A stretch of 64,000 nucleotides of DNA, from positions 1,005,695 to 1,069,694 of the forward strand of contig JACRMQ010000007.1 of the NCBI GenBank assembly GCA_016214905.1, in the 5' to 3' direction. How positions within the stretch are numbered: position 1 is the stretch's first letter; each line of letters opens with the position of its first letter. The DNA comes from Ignavibacteriales bacterium (GTDB lineage: Bacteria; Bacteroidota; Ignavibacteria; UBA10030; SZUA-254). Positions 27,084-36,160 of this stretch are shown here, in pieces. The notes beneath the pieces were generated by a model that made no database searches, was not told where the DNA came from, and was given only the letters and a program-made list of their open reading frames with translations. The position numbers and the translations under genes were made by a program.

Positions 27084-28103
27084 ATGGAATTACTTATTTC
27101 AATTGTTAAAATTGTAGTTGTGATGGGTGTAATGCTGGGTATTGTTGCGTACATTGTTTTATTAGAGCGACGTCTATCCGCGGCAATACAAAACCGTATC
27201 GGTCCCAATCGGGTTGGATGGCAGGGACTTTTACAACCGATTGCCGATGTTATCAAGCTTGTTTTCAAGGAAGATATTGTTCCATATAAAGCCAATCGTT
27301 TTATACACGATCTTGCTCCGATTATTTCGCTGGCTGTTGCGCTTACAACATTCGCCGTTGTGCCTTTCGGCGATAAAATAAATTTGTTTGGCTACGATAT
27401 CAAGTTACAGATCGCGGATGTAAACGTCGGTATACTGTATATTCTCGCGCTCACATCACTCGGAGTTTATGGACTTACACTCAGCGGATGGTCATCTAAC
27501 AGTAAATATGCATTACTCGGAGGTGTTCGTTCATCAGCTCAGATGATCAGTTATGAACTCTCGATGGGATTGGCAGTTCTAGGTGTTGTTATGATCGCCG
27601 GAAGTCTTAAACTGGATGCGATAGTGGAAGCACAGGCAGGATGGAAGTGGAATATATTTCTGCAACCGATTGGGTTCATCACATTTGTAACTACCGCGTT
27701 TGCCGAAACGAACCGACTACCTTTTGATTTGCCCGAAGCGGAACCGGAATTAGTCGCTGGATATCATACGGAATATAGCGGTTTAAAATTCGGAGCGTAC
27801 TACCTTTCCGAATATGCGAACATGTTCGTTTCAAGCGCGATCATCACAACTTTGTATCTCGGCGGATGGCAGATGCCGTTTGTGCATTCATTCGGTTTCT
27901 CCGACTTCTGGATTAGTATCATTCAGGTACTTGGTTTTCTTGCAAAGGTAATTATCATCGTATCGTTCTTCATTATAATCCGATGGACGATTCCGCGCTT
28001 CCGCTACGATCAACTTATGAATTTAGGTTGGAAGTTCATGCTGCCGATTTCTATATTGAATTTACTTCTGACCGGTGCTGCAGTGTTATGGGGGATTTTA
28101 TGA
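27084..28103 (+). CDS. nuoH: NADH-quinone oxidoreductase subunit H
   Basis: Membrane subunit at the joint of the two arms of complex I, lining the quinone chamber. The 339 residues include about eight helices. Family motifs are visible: ERRLSAAIQNRIGPNRVGW in the first loop, ETNRLPFDLPEAEPELVAGY in the conserved acidic loop, and FIIIRWTIPRFRYDQLM near the end. It overlaps nuoI by four bases (ATGA), a sign of translational coupling. Confidence 0.96.
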   Translation: MELLISIVKIVVVMGVMLGIVAYIVLLERRLSAAIQNRIGPNRVGWQGLLQPIADVIKLVFKEDIVPYKANRFIHDLAPIISLAVALTTFAVVPFGDKINLFGYDIKLQIADVNVGILYILALTSLGVYGLTLSGWSSNSKYALLGGVRSSAQMISYELSMGLAVLGVVMIAGSLKLDAIVEAQAGWKWNIFLQPIGFITFVTTAFAETNRLPFDLPEAEPELVAGYHTEYSGLKFGAYYLSEYANMFVSSAIITTLYLGGWQMPFVHSFGFSDFWISIIQVLGFLAKVIIIVSFFIIIRWTIPRFRYDQLMNLGWKFMLPISILNLLLTGAAVLWGIL

Positions 28104-28597
28104 AACAAAAACCTATAGTACATCGCAAAGACCTTCACTGGTGGGAACAGTTTTATATTCCTCAGATCATAAACGGGATGAGGATTACTCTGTCTCAGGT
28201 GTTCCGTCCGAAGTTTACACGGCAATATCCGGAAGAAAAATGGAATCCGCCTTCTTCATTCCGCGGACGTCCCGTTCTTGTTGAACAAAACGGTGTTGAG
28301 CGATGCGTTGCTTGCGGACTATGCTCACGCGTTTGTCCGGCGCTCGCAATCGATGTTCAGGCATCCGAGACTGAACTTTTAAAAGAACGCTATCCTGTTA
28401 GATTTGAAATAAATATGCTTCGCTGTATCTTCTGCGGATTCTGTGAAGAAGTCTGTCCCGAAGAAGCAATTGTAATGAGCAAAGAGTTTGAGCTTGTATT
28501 CCGTCATCAGGAAGATGCAATATTTGGTAAAGAAAAGCTCTTGCTACCGGCAGACAAACTTAAAGATCGATTGGAGTTCTTAAGAAAAAATAGATAA
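28100..28597 (+). CDS. nuoI: NADH-quinone oxidoreductase subunit I
   Basis: Ferredoxin-like subunit carrying the last two 4Fe-4S clusters before quinone. The motifs are CVACGLCSRVCP and CIFCGFCEEVCP. The ATG at 28100 overlaps the nuoH stop and gives the usual 165-residue length; readings starting from 27983 are artefacts inside nuoH. It is the last complex I gene here; subunits A-F and J-N are not in the window. Confidence 0.96.
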   Translation: MKQKPIVHRKDLHWWEQFYIPQIINGMRITLSQVFRPKFTRQYPEEKWNPPSSFRGRPVLVEQNGVERCVACGLCSRVCPALAIDVQASETELLKERYPVRFEINMLRCIFCGFCEEVCPEEAIVMSKEFELVFRHQEDAIFGKEKLLLPADKLKDRLEFLRKNR

Positions 28598-28639
28598 CAA
28601 ATTTTATTCGTGTGAAAGCTTGGAAGGAGCATGATCATT

Positions 28640-29413
28640 ATGAATAGAATATTTACATTTGTATTTAGCTTTCTCTTTTATTTACAGGGTTGTTTTTATA
28701 TTGGACAAGATAGATACGAAGATATAATCCAAGAACAATCTACCGATTGGTCAATAAGAGATGAACAGATTGTCATAATTTCTTCAATTGCTGATAATTT
28801 GTTAGATCATAACAGTCCCAATATTAAAGTATTTGCTACTCCGTATTATCCCTCTGTTGTACTTGCTCTCGAGGGTGTTGAACAAAGAATTAAGCATTTG
28901 CAGGATGATGAGTATCGCCGGAATGCCGATCGACTTTTAAAAGAGGCAGTCGGTTTATATATGGATTGGGAAAATTATAAATTTATGGATGCGAGGGGTA
29001 ATTATGTCAGCGATATTACACAAATCGATTCGATGCAATTCCTAATAACATTTGAAAACCGTAGCTGGCCCTGTAATATTCCGGTTATGACTTCAATTAA
29101 ATCTTTTGGAGGTGCGTTTGCTTACAGCACCGCTCCCATAGCCGGATTAGCAGATTGGCCCTGTTATATGCCTTACATAAAAGATTTAAATGATAGAATA
29201 TTTTTGGTCAATGATGAGAATATGTTTATCAAACCACAATTTATTTGGGGTATCAGGAACAACATATTATCTCAGCCCGAAACTGTATTTGCCATGTTTC
29301 ATTTTCGTAGAGGGGATCATCACTTTTTGAGCGGATCCAAAAAGATGTACCTCGTTATAAAAGGTTTTGAAAACGATATTAAACTTTCCTTTTCGCTTTC
29401 GATGATGAGGTAA
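28640..29413 (+). CDS. Lipoprotein, unknown function
   Basis: A 257-residue product from the ATG at 28640, chosen because GGAAGGAG ends 10 nt before it; the ATG at 28631 is too close to that site. The signal is short with lipobox LQGC (Cys18). The mature part shows no recognised domain. It contains several Trp-Pro-Cys segments (WPCNIP, WPCYMP) and ends in a strand-rich region. It follows nuoI by 42 bp and precedes a long hairpin. Not recognised beyond being a lipoprotein. Confidence 0.62.
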   Translation: MNRIFTFVFSFLFYLQGCFYIGQDRYEDIIQEQSTDWSIRDEQIVIISSIADNLLDHNSPNIKVFATPYYPSVVLALEGVEQRIKHLQDDEYRRNADRLLKEAVGLYMDWENYKFMDARGNYVSDITQIDSMQFLITFENRSWPCNIPVMTSIKSFGGAFAYSTAPIAGLADWPCYMPYIKDLNDRIFLVNDENMFIKPQFIWGIRNNILSQPETVFAMFHFRRGDHHFLSGSKKMYLVIKGFENDIKLSFSLSMMR

Positions 29414-29429
29414 TTAACCAACCAAATAT

Positions 29430-29508
29430 CGGGTATCTTCTAGTATTATGTGCGACTCACTTCCATTGAAGAACAAAACTTGTAAGTGAGTCGCACTTGA
29501 GATACCGG
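29430..29508. repeat. Long interrupted inverted repeat
   Basis: A perfect 13-bp stem (29450-29462 with 29484-29496) around a 21-nt loop, extended outward by an imperfect match of GGTATCT and AGATACC. It lies downstream of the lipoprotein gene. There is no T-run, so simple intrinsic termination is doubtful; it may be a small palindromic repeat element. Confidence 0.6.
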
Positions 29509-29526
29509 AGTTTTGCGTTCGGTTAC

Positions 29527-29555
29527 TTGCTTAATATATCGGAATATCTTACTTT
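29527..29555 (+). promoter_or_regulatory. Possible promoter of the M16 pair
   Basis: TTGCTT (29527-29532), 17 bp, TACTTT (29550-29555); moderate match. The leader would be about 45 nt and includes GGAG before the ATG at 29607. Confidence 0.35.
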
Positions 29556-29606
29556 ACTAACCAGATTTAAAAATCCCTCAAATAATTAATTAATATTGGA
29601 GTAAAA

Positions 29607-30974
29607 ATGAGATTTAAGAATTTTTATCTATTGATTCTGATTCTGGCTTTGGTTCAATTCGGACAAAGTCAAATCAGTGTGAAGTATGAAAAATTTACTC
29701 TCCCGAACGGATTAACTGTTATCCTTCATGAAGACCACACAATACCGGTAGCAACTGCGAATATCTGGTATCATGTCGGATCTGGGAATGAAAAGCCCGG
29801 ACGAACAGGATTTGCACATCTTTTCGAGCACCTTATGTTTATGGGATCGAAGAATGTTCCTGTTGGGAAATTCGATGAATGGCTTGAAGCCGCAGGCGGT
29901 GATAACAACGGCTCAACAACTACAGATAGAACTAACTATTGGGAAAACTTCCCGAACAGCGCGCTGGATCTTGCGCTTTTCCTTGAATCGGATCGGATGG
30001 GATATTTGGTTGATGCAATGTCACCTGAAAAAGTCGACGCCCAGCGTGATGTTGTAAAAAATGAACGAAGGCAATCGTACGAAAATCGTCCTTACGGAAT
30101 GGCATCGATCATGATAAGTGAGAATCTTTTCTCCGCGGATCATCCGTATCACTGGCCCACGATAGGTTCGCAGGAAGATTTATCTGCGGCAAGTTTTCAG
30201 GATGTTGTAGATTTCTTTAAAAAATATTATGTCCCCAATAATGCAAGCTTGGTAATTGCAGGAGATATCGATCCTGTAAAAACAAAAGAGCAGGTAACTA
30301 AATGGTTCAGCGATGTCCCGATGGGAAAACCGGTTGTGCCTTTTGGCGTGCCGGTAGCATTTCTTCCTGAACCGAAGCGGTTAGTGTTGGAAGATAAAGT
30401 TCAACTGCCGAGATTATATCTAAACTGGATAACGCCGAAACATTTCGCGCCGGGCGATGCAGAACTTGATATTCTTGCTCAGGTTCTCGCCGGAGGAAAA
30501 AATTCCCGCATCTACAAACGTCTTGTGTACGACATGCAAATTGCTCAGGATGTAACGGCTTATCAGGATGCGAGCTTTTTGAATTCAACATTCTCCATAA
30601 TTGTTACTGCTAGAAGCGGTATAAGTTTATCTCAAATCGAAAAAATTATCTGGGAAGAAATTAATAAAGTGAAAAACGAAGCCCCTGCACTCCGTGAGGT
30701 GCAACGTGCTGTGAACCAGTATGAAGCAAGTTTTCTTATGCGGATGGAACGTGTTGGCGGTTTCGGCGGCAAAGCAGATTTACTTAATGCTTACTTTGTG
30801 GAAACAGGCAACCCCGATTATTTCAACGAAGATATGTCGAGATATAAAGCGCTCACACCGGGCGATGTAAGCTCAGTCTGTTCTACATTCTTGCGGAATG
30901 ACGGATATGTTTTATTAAGCGTAGTGCCGCAGGGTAAAAAGGAATTAGCCGCTGATGAGAAAGGAGCGAAGTAA
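29607..30974 (+). CDS. Exported M16 zinc peptidase, catalytic subunit
   Basis: A 455-residue protein with a signal peptide (about 1-22), so periplasmic. The zinc site HLFEH is at residues 71-75 and the Arg/Asp-rich strand NNGSTTTDRTNYWENF follows, as in PqqL-like peptidases. It pairs with the next gene, which has lost the zinc motif. The two probably form a heterodimer like mitochondrial processing peptidase or the Sphingomonas-type M16A/B complexes. GGAG lies 6 nt before the ATG. Confidence 0.92.
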   Translation: MRFKNFYLLILILALVQFGQSQISVKYEKFTLPNGLTVILHEDHTIPVATANIWYHVGSGNEKPGRTGFAHLFEHLMFMGSKNVPVGKFDEWLEAAGGDNNGSTTTDRTNYWENFPNSALDLALFLESDRMGYLVDAMSPEKVDAQRDVVKNERRQSYENRPYGMASIMISENLFSADHPYHWPTIGSQEDLSAASFQDVVDFFKKYYVPNNASLVIAGDIDPVKTKEQVTKWFSDVPMGKPVVPFGVPVAFLPEPKRLVLEDKVQLPRLYLNWITPKHFAPGDAELDILAQVLAGGKNSRIYKRLVYDMQIAQDVTAYQDASFLNSTFSIIVTARSGISLSQIEKIIWEEINKVKNEAPALREVQRAVNQYEASFLMRMERVGGFGGKADLLNAYFVETGNPDYFNEDMSRYKALTPGDVSSVCSTFLRNDGYVLLSVVPQGKKELAADEKGAK

Positions 30975-30976
30975 AA

Positions 30977-32455
30977 ATGAAAAAGTCAAAAGGAAAAAAT
31001 AAAAAACTAACTTTGAATATTATTACCGGATTAGTGTTAGTTATGTTATTCGGGAGTTTTGTTTTCGCACAAATCCCGGATCGAAGCAAACCACCAGAAT
31101 TAGGTCCGCCACCTTCATTAAAACTTCCGCCTATTCAGCATCTGAAACTTTCAAACGGTATTCCTGTTATGCTGATGGAAAAACGTCAGGTTCCGCTTGT
31201 ACAAATTGAGCTGCTTGTGAAGGCAGGGTCGGTGAGCGATCCAAAAGGCAAAATCGGACTTGCGAGTTTAACTACCGCAATGATGGAAGAGGGCGCGGGC
31301 AGTCGTAATTCGCTTGAACTTGCTGATGCAATAGATTTCCTTGGCGCCAGCATTAATGCATTTTCAAGCTGGCACACGGCAGGTGTATCGATGTTTGCAC
31401 CGTTGTCGAAATTGGATGAAGCGTTGCCGTTGTTCGGAGATGTCGCATTAAAACCGACATTCCCGGCTGAAGAGTTGGAGCGAAACAGGAAAGAACGTCT
31501 CACCACATTAATGCAGTGGCATGATGAGCCAAGGGCTATCGCATCTGTGCAGTTCGGCAGGACGATTTTCGGCGGAGATCATCCGTACGGTCGCGGTAAT
31601 ATGGGAAATGAGAAATCTATCCGTTCTTTTAAAGTTGATGATCTCAAGAAATTTCATCAAACATATTTCCGTTCCAATAATGCTCAGTTGATTGTCACGG
31701 GAGATGTAACTGCCTCCGATATAATTCCGAAACTTGAAGCGATATTCGGAAAGTGGGAAAGCGGTAATATTGAGAAACTTGATTTCCCCAAAGCCGAACA
31801 GGTAAGCGAACGGAAAATATATTTAATCGATAAACCGGGCGCGCCGCAATCAGAAATCCGTATCGGCAGAATTGGTGCTGAACGGATGACTGAAGATTTT
31901 TACGCGTTGCGGGTTATGAACACGATTCTTGGCGGTTCGTTCACCTCGCGTCTCAATAATAATTTACGTGAACAGCATGGTTACACTTATGGTGCAAGCT
32001 CGAATTTCGATTTCCGTATGTTCCCCGGACCATTTCTTGCAGGTTCCGCGGTTCACACGCAAAAAACCGACAGCGCTGTTATTGAATTCTTCAAAGAATT
32101 AAACCGGATTGCCGAGTTGATTCCCGATGAAGAATTGAATCGCGCGAAGAATTACATTGCATTGCGATATCCCGAAAATTTCCAAACAGTTGGGCAGATC
32201 GCAAACCAGCTTGCCGAAATTATCAGTTACGGTTTGACGGATGATTACTTCAATAACTACACAAAGAATATTCTATCAGTTACAAAAGAAGACGTTCAGC
32301 GTGTGGCGAAAAAGTATATTGACCCCACTAAGGTTGCGATCATATTAGTAGGTGATAGAAAGACAATCGAAAAACCTCTCGAGGCATTGAAGTTAGGAAA
32401 GATTGTAAACCTCACTATTCAGGATGTGTTGGGAAAACCACCAAAGGTTGAATAA
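30977..32455 (+). CDS. Exported M16 peptidase homolog without the zinc motif
   Basis: A 492-residue partner of the preceding peptidase, starting two bases after its stop with AAAGGAG upstream. A hydrophobic signal covers about residues 13-34. At the place of HxxEH the sequence is IGLASLTTAMM, so the ligands His, Glu and His appear as Ser, Thr and Ala. It cannot bind zinc in the normal way. The C-terminal M16 half (GGSFTSRLNNNLREQHGYTY) is well kept, consistent with a substrate-binding subunit. Confidence 0.9.
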   Translation: MKKSKGKNKKLTLNIITGLVLVMLFGSFVFAQIPDRSKPPELGPPPSLKLPPIQHLKLSNGIPVMLMEKRQVPLVQIELLVKAGSVSDPKGKIGLASLTTAMMEEGAGSRNSLELADAIDFLGASINAFSSWHTAGVSMFAPLSKLDEALPLFGDVALKPTFPAEELERNRKERLTTLMQWHDEPRAIASVQFGRTIFGGDHPYGRGNMGNEKSIRSFKVDDLKKFHQTYFRSNNAQLIVTGDVTASDIIPKLEAIFGKWESGNIEKLDFPKAEQVSERKIYLIDKPGAPQSEIRIGRIGAERMTEDFYALRVMNTILGGSFTSRLNNNLREQHGYTYGASSNFDFRMFPGPFLAGSAVHTQKTDSAVIEFFKELNRIAELIPDEELNRAKNYIALRYPENFQTVGQIANQLAEIISYGLTDDYFNNYTKNILSVTKEDVQRVAKKYIDPTKVAIILVGDRKTIEKPLEALKLGKIVNLTIQDVLGKPPKVE

Positions 32456-32476
32456 ATAAATTCTTATTGGTTAATG

Positions 32477-32510
32477 AAAGTGCAGTCCAAAAACGGACTG
32501 CACTTTTTAT
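32477..32510 (+). terminator. Intrinsic terminator after the M16 pair
   Basis: A 12-bp stem (32477-32488 with 32495-32506), a 6-nt A-rich loop and a T-rich tail. Confidence 0.85.
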
Positions 32511-32516
32511 TTATTC

Positions 32517-32585
32517 TAGAGTCCTTTCTGAGGAAAGGACTCTACTCGGTCAAGAAGGTGTAGAGTTCGTTCCTTAGAACGAACT
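32517..32585. repeat. Two further palindromic hairpins in tandem
   Basis: A 12-bp perfect stem with a 4-nt loop (32517-32528 with 32533-32544) is followed by a 9-bp stem with a 4-nt loop (32564-32572 with 32577-32585). They share a GAGT(C/T)C-type start and a CTGAG/CTTAG-like centre, suggesting related palindromic elements. Confidence 0.65.
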
Positions 32586-32651
32586 TATAGCTTAACAATT
32601 CGAAATTTCAAACAGTCGCTTTGTTACACATTGCTACTATCCAGCAGAATG

Positions 32652-33710
32652 TTATGCTACCGTAACATCTTTGCAAAGATAAACATCCTGAATTGCGTTG
32701 AGTATCTTCACACCTTCGTTCATCGGTCGCTGGAATGCTTTACGACCCGAAATTAATCCCATACCGCCCGCACGTTTATTGATGACCGCTGTGCGGACTG
32801 CATCTGCTAAATCGGATGCGCCTTTTGATTCACCACCTGAGTTTATCAATCCCATTCTGCCCATATAGCAATTCGCAACCTGATATCTGCACAAATCAAT
32901 CGGGTGATCGGTTGTAAGGTCAGAGTAAACTTTGGGATGTGTTTTTCCGAACTTTAAAGCATTGTAACCGCCGTTGTTCTCTGGTAATTTTTGTTTGATA
33001 ATATCGGCTTCGATTGTTACACCGAGATGGTTACCTTGTCCGGTAAGATCAGCGGAAACATGGTAATCTTTTTCTGGAGTTTTGAATGCAGGATTACGCA
33101 AATAACACCAGAGTATTGTTGCCATACCAAGTTCATGTGCCTGCTGGAATGCGAGACCAACTTCCTGAATTTGCCGCTTCGCTTCGGGTGAGCCGAAATA
33201 AATTGTGGCGCCAACCGAAACCGCACCCATATCGAATGCCTGCTTAACTCTGCCGAAAATTATCTGGTCGTGTGTATTTGGGTACGAAATAAATTCGTTA
33301 TGATTGAGCTTAAGGATAAATGGAATTTTGTGCGCGTACTTTCTAGCGACTGCACCAAGTACACCAAGCGTTGATGCGACTGCATTGCAACCGCCCTCAA
33401 TGGCGAGCTTTATGATATTTTCTGGATCGAAATAAATCGGATTCGGGGCGAATGATGCACCGGCAGAATGTTCAATTCCCTGATCAACGGGAAGGATAGA
33501 CACATATCCGGTATGAGCAAGACGTCCCTGATGTATCATCCAATTTAAACTTTTTAGAACCGGTGTTGGTCTGTCTGAAAGCGCGAACACTCTGTCAACA
33601 GCATCGGCTCCGGGAAGGATGAGTGTCTCTTTTGGAATTCCTTTGCATTTATACTCAAGTAAATTCTTTGCATCGCTTCCTAGTAATTGTTCAATCTCAT
33701 GTAAGTTCAT
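32652..33710 (-). CDS. fbaB: Class I fructose-bisphosphate aldolase (DhnA/FbaB type)
   Basis: Cleaves fructose 1,6-bisphosphate to the two triose phosphates through a Schiff-base lysine, in glycolysis and gluconeogenesis. The 352 residues match the bacterial FbaB length. Recognisable segments are [43 protein letters not shown] and [17 protein letters not shown] near the phosphate-binding end. CGGAG lies upstream of the ATG. It stands alone and is transcribed convergently to the M16 pair. Confidence 0.93.
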   Translation of the reverse strand: MNLHEIEQLLGSDAKNLLEYKCKGIPKETLILPGADAVDRVFALSDRPTPVLKSLNWMIHQGRLAHTGYVSILPVDQGIEHSAGASFAPNPIYFDPENIIKLAIEGGCNAVASTLGVLGAVARKYAHKIPFILKLNHNEFISYPNTHDQIIFGRVKQAFDMGAVSVGATIYFGSPEAKRQIQEVGLAFQQAHELGMATILWCYLRNPAFKTPEKDYHVSADLTGQGNHLGVTIEADIIKQKLPENNGGYNALKFGKTHPKVYSDLTTDHPIDLCRYQVANCYMGRMGLINSGGESKGASDLADAVRTAVINKRAGGMGLISGRKAFQRPMNEGVKILNAIQDVYLCKDVTVA

Positions 33711-33959
33711 AATCGCTCCGTTTAATAAAAATAGTGATACAAATTTAAATAAAATTCAAACCAATATAATAAAAATGATGGAAAAGAGAAAAAAAGAAAC
33801 TGGTTAGTTATGAGTTATTTGTCCAATACAAATATCGCACATCTCTCATCTCTCATCTCAAATCGCACATCTAAACTTGAACATCCAATATCCGATATCA
33901 TCCTTCATCCCCCTGTTACTCTTTGTTTCTCCATTCTCTTTTTGCTATATTTTACCACC

Positions 33960-34634
33960 ATGAAGCATATTTCCTGCATTATTTTCGATCTCGACGGTAC
34001 TTTAACCCAAACAAACGAGTTGATTTTTGCCACGTTCAACCATGTTACTCAAAAATATATTGGCAAAACCTACATGCCGGATGAGATCACAAAGATGTTC
34101 GGTCCCCCTGAAGAGATAGCGATTGAACGACTCATCGGCAAAGAACGGATTGATGAGGCGATGCATGATTTTTATTCGTTCTATGAAAAACATCATCCTC
34201 AAATGGTGAATGCGTACGATGGAATTCGTGAGACGCTTGACTATTTAAAATCTAAACATTTACGATTGGCGATCTTTACCGGAAAAGGGAAACGTAGTAC
34301 ACTTCTATCGCTTGATATGCTGGGAATAAAAAAATATTTTGATACGATCATAACCGGCAGCGATGTCGATAATCACAAACCTTCCGCAGAAGGAATAACA
34401 AAAGTGATGAAAGAATTCGGTCTTGCACCGCATCAGGTACTGATGGTCGGTGACGCGGTGGCTGATGTGAAAGCGGCGCATGAAGCAGGTGTGAAAATGG
34501 CAGCGGTCCTTTGGGATTCATACGGAAAAGATAAAGTTATGCAGATGGATGTGGATTTTATCTTCCACAATGTTCCTGAATTTTTTGGATGGTTGAAAAA
34601 ATCATTAACCAATCATGCCGACACAAATGTATAA
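33960..34634 (+). CDS. HAD-superfamily phosphatase (phosphoglycolate-phosphatase-like)
   Basis: The ATG at 33960 gives a 224-residue protein that begins a few residues before the nucleophile motif FDLDGTLT (first Asp nucleophile, second Asp acid/base). A helical cap domain, FTGKGKR (motif II) and GDAVADVKAAHEAG (motif IV) follow. Likely substrates are phosphoglycolate, pyrophosphate or small phosphosugars. The 250 bp before it (33711-33959) hold only short A/T-rich and CATCTC-type repeats; an upstream in-frame start at 33810 is not supported by the family. Confidence 0.88.
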   Translation: MKHISCIIFDLDGTLTQTNELIFATFNHVTQKYIGKTYMPDEITKMFGPPEEIAIERLIGKERIDEAMHDFYSFYEKHHPQMVNAYDGIRETLDYLKSKHLRLAIFTGKGKRSTLLSLDMLGIKKYFDTIITGSDVDNHKPSAEGITKVMKEFGLAPHQVLMVGDAVADVKAAHEAGVKMAAVLWDSYGKDKVMQMDVDFIFHNVPEFFGWLKKSLTNHADTNV

Positions 34635-36135
34635 CCGCCTGAATCGTATAGCAATTATTTTTGTGATAGCCGGAATAATTGCTGTTTTCTTTTTTAATGT
34701 GAAAGCCCATTTCACTTATACAGTTGACGACACATATATCTATCTCCAATATGCGAAAAATATGATAGCAGGGAATGGAATATGTTTTAACACTGATCAA
34801 CCCACTTACGGTATCACCAGTCCGCTATGGCTTTTTATTATTACGATAGGTGGTTGGTTCGGATCAGATCTTTATCAAACTGCCAAGTGGATGGATATTG
34901 TCTTTGCATGCAGTTCGCTGATTGTTTTTTATCTATTATCTTTGCAAATAATAAAAGATAAAGCGATAGTGATTACATCTGTTATTGCTTTCTCTGTGAA
35001 TGCCTGGTTTATGAGGTGGACAGGTAGCGGGATGGAAGCATCGTTAGCCGTATTATTAATCTTGTTGGCGGTGCTGTATTTTATTCGTATGAAATATTTC
35101 TTGTCGATTTTCTTCACAGCTCTTTTAACGCTCGTCAGGCCCGAAGGGGCTTTATTCACATTAATTATTTTTGTTGATATCCTCTTTTTAAAATCGGTAG
35201 AAATTAAAAAATGGATGTTGATTAAATTGGCGGGTATATTTCTCGGTGTCGTTATTCCGTGGGTAATCTATGCACGTTCGGTTTTTGGGACATTCATACC
35301 GAATACGATGCTCGGTAAAGTTGGCTTCAATTTTTCGCTCTCTAAAAGTTACGCAACATTTCTTGATGTCGCGCAAACTCTCGCAGTTACCGATGGAATT
35401 GTCATAGTTATCATCGCGGCATTTATCATGAAAGAATTGTTCGGGAAATCTAACGGAGAAAGGTATTCTATCGTTCATAAGTTTGTTTCCATATTTAAAA
35501 ATAATTTTCTTTTGTTCGGCTGGAGTTTCACAATTTCATTGTTTTATATTTTATCCGATACAAATGTCGTGTCACGTTATCTTTTACTGATGATCCCGCT
35601 TCTTATTATTTATGGATTTTATTTTTTGTCTGAGTACCTGAAAGCAAAGTACATCGAGCGATATGTTTATTTGGGGATATTCATCCTGACAGCACTTGTG
35701 ATGATGCAAAATCAAATATTTTATCATCGGGTTGTTCGTCCCGGAATCGAATCATTTTCAGCGGGTATGGAAAATTGCCTTATCCCGATCGGTAAGTGGC
35801 TGAAACAAAACACTGATTTAAGCTCGACAATTCTGGTTGGAGATGTTGGTGCAATCGGTTATTATTCCGATAGAAAGATTTACGATGTAGCCGGTTTGGT
35901 GTCTCCGGAATTTCTTCCTTTATTGAAAAAAGGATTAACTCCGTACGAAATTATAGAGAAAAATCAATATCAATCGTTGTGCAAGCCTGATTATATCGTT
36001 CACCGGTCGCCGCGACCCGAAATATTAAATAATGACAGATCGCTGATTGCAGTTGTGACAAAACCATTTTTTAAAATGGGATTGAACAACGATCAAATTA
36101 TTTATTACACGATTTACAAAGTCAATAATCCGTAA
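34615..36135 (+). CDS. GT-C-type membrane glycosyltransferase
   Basis: A 506-residue protein with ten or more membrane helices. The first periplasmic loop carries VDDTYIYLQYAKNMIAGNG followed by TYGITSPLW, typical of GT-C enzymes that use polyprenyl-phosphate sugars (arabinosyl- or mannosyltransferase-like). A C-terminal soluble domain contains VGDVGAIGYYSDRKIYDVAG, also common in this family. It overlaps the HAD phosphatase gene by 20 bp; the ATG at 34627 is an alternative start that still overlaps. The acceptor is unknown. Confidence 0.82.
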   Translation: MPTQMYNRLNRIAIIFVIAGIIAVFFFNVKAHFTYTVDDTYIYLQYAKNMIAGNGICFNTDQPTYGITSPLWLFIITIGGWFGSDLYQTAKWMDIVFACSSLIVFYLLSLQIIKDKAIVITSVIAFSVNAWFMRWTGSGMEASLAVLLILLAVLYFIRMKYFLSIFFTALLTLVRPEGALFTLIIFVDILFLKSVEIKKWMLIKLAGIFLGVVIPWVIYARSVFGTFIPNTMLGKVGFNFSLSKSYATFLDVAQTLAVTDGIVIVIIAAFIMKELFGKSNGERYSIVHKFVSIFKNNFLLFGWSFTISLFYILSDTNVVSRYLLLMIPLLIIYGFYFLSEYLKAKYIERYVYLGIFILTALVMMQNQIFYHRVVRPGIESFSAGMENCLIPIGKWLKQNTDLSSTILVGDVGAIGYYSDRKIYDVAGLVSPEFLPLLKKGLTPYEIIEKNQYQSLCKPDYIVHRSPRPEILNNDRSLIAVVTKPFFKMGLNNDQIIYYTIYKVNNP

Positions 36136-36160
36136 AATCAAAAATTATTCTGAATAATAA

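Noticed and set aside
27983-28099. N-terminal extension of NuoI
   Set aside because: It lies inside nuoH in another frame and does not resemble NuoI; the ATGA overlap at 28100 gives the normal length.
33810-33959. Longer start of the HAD phosphatase
   Set aside because: The extra 50 residues are low-complexity and absent from the family, which begins just before FDLDGTLT.
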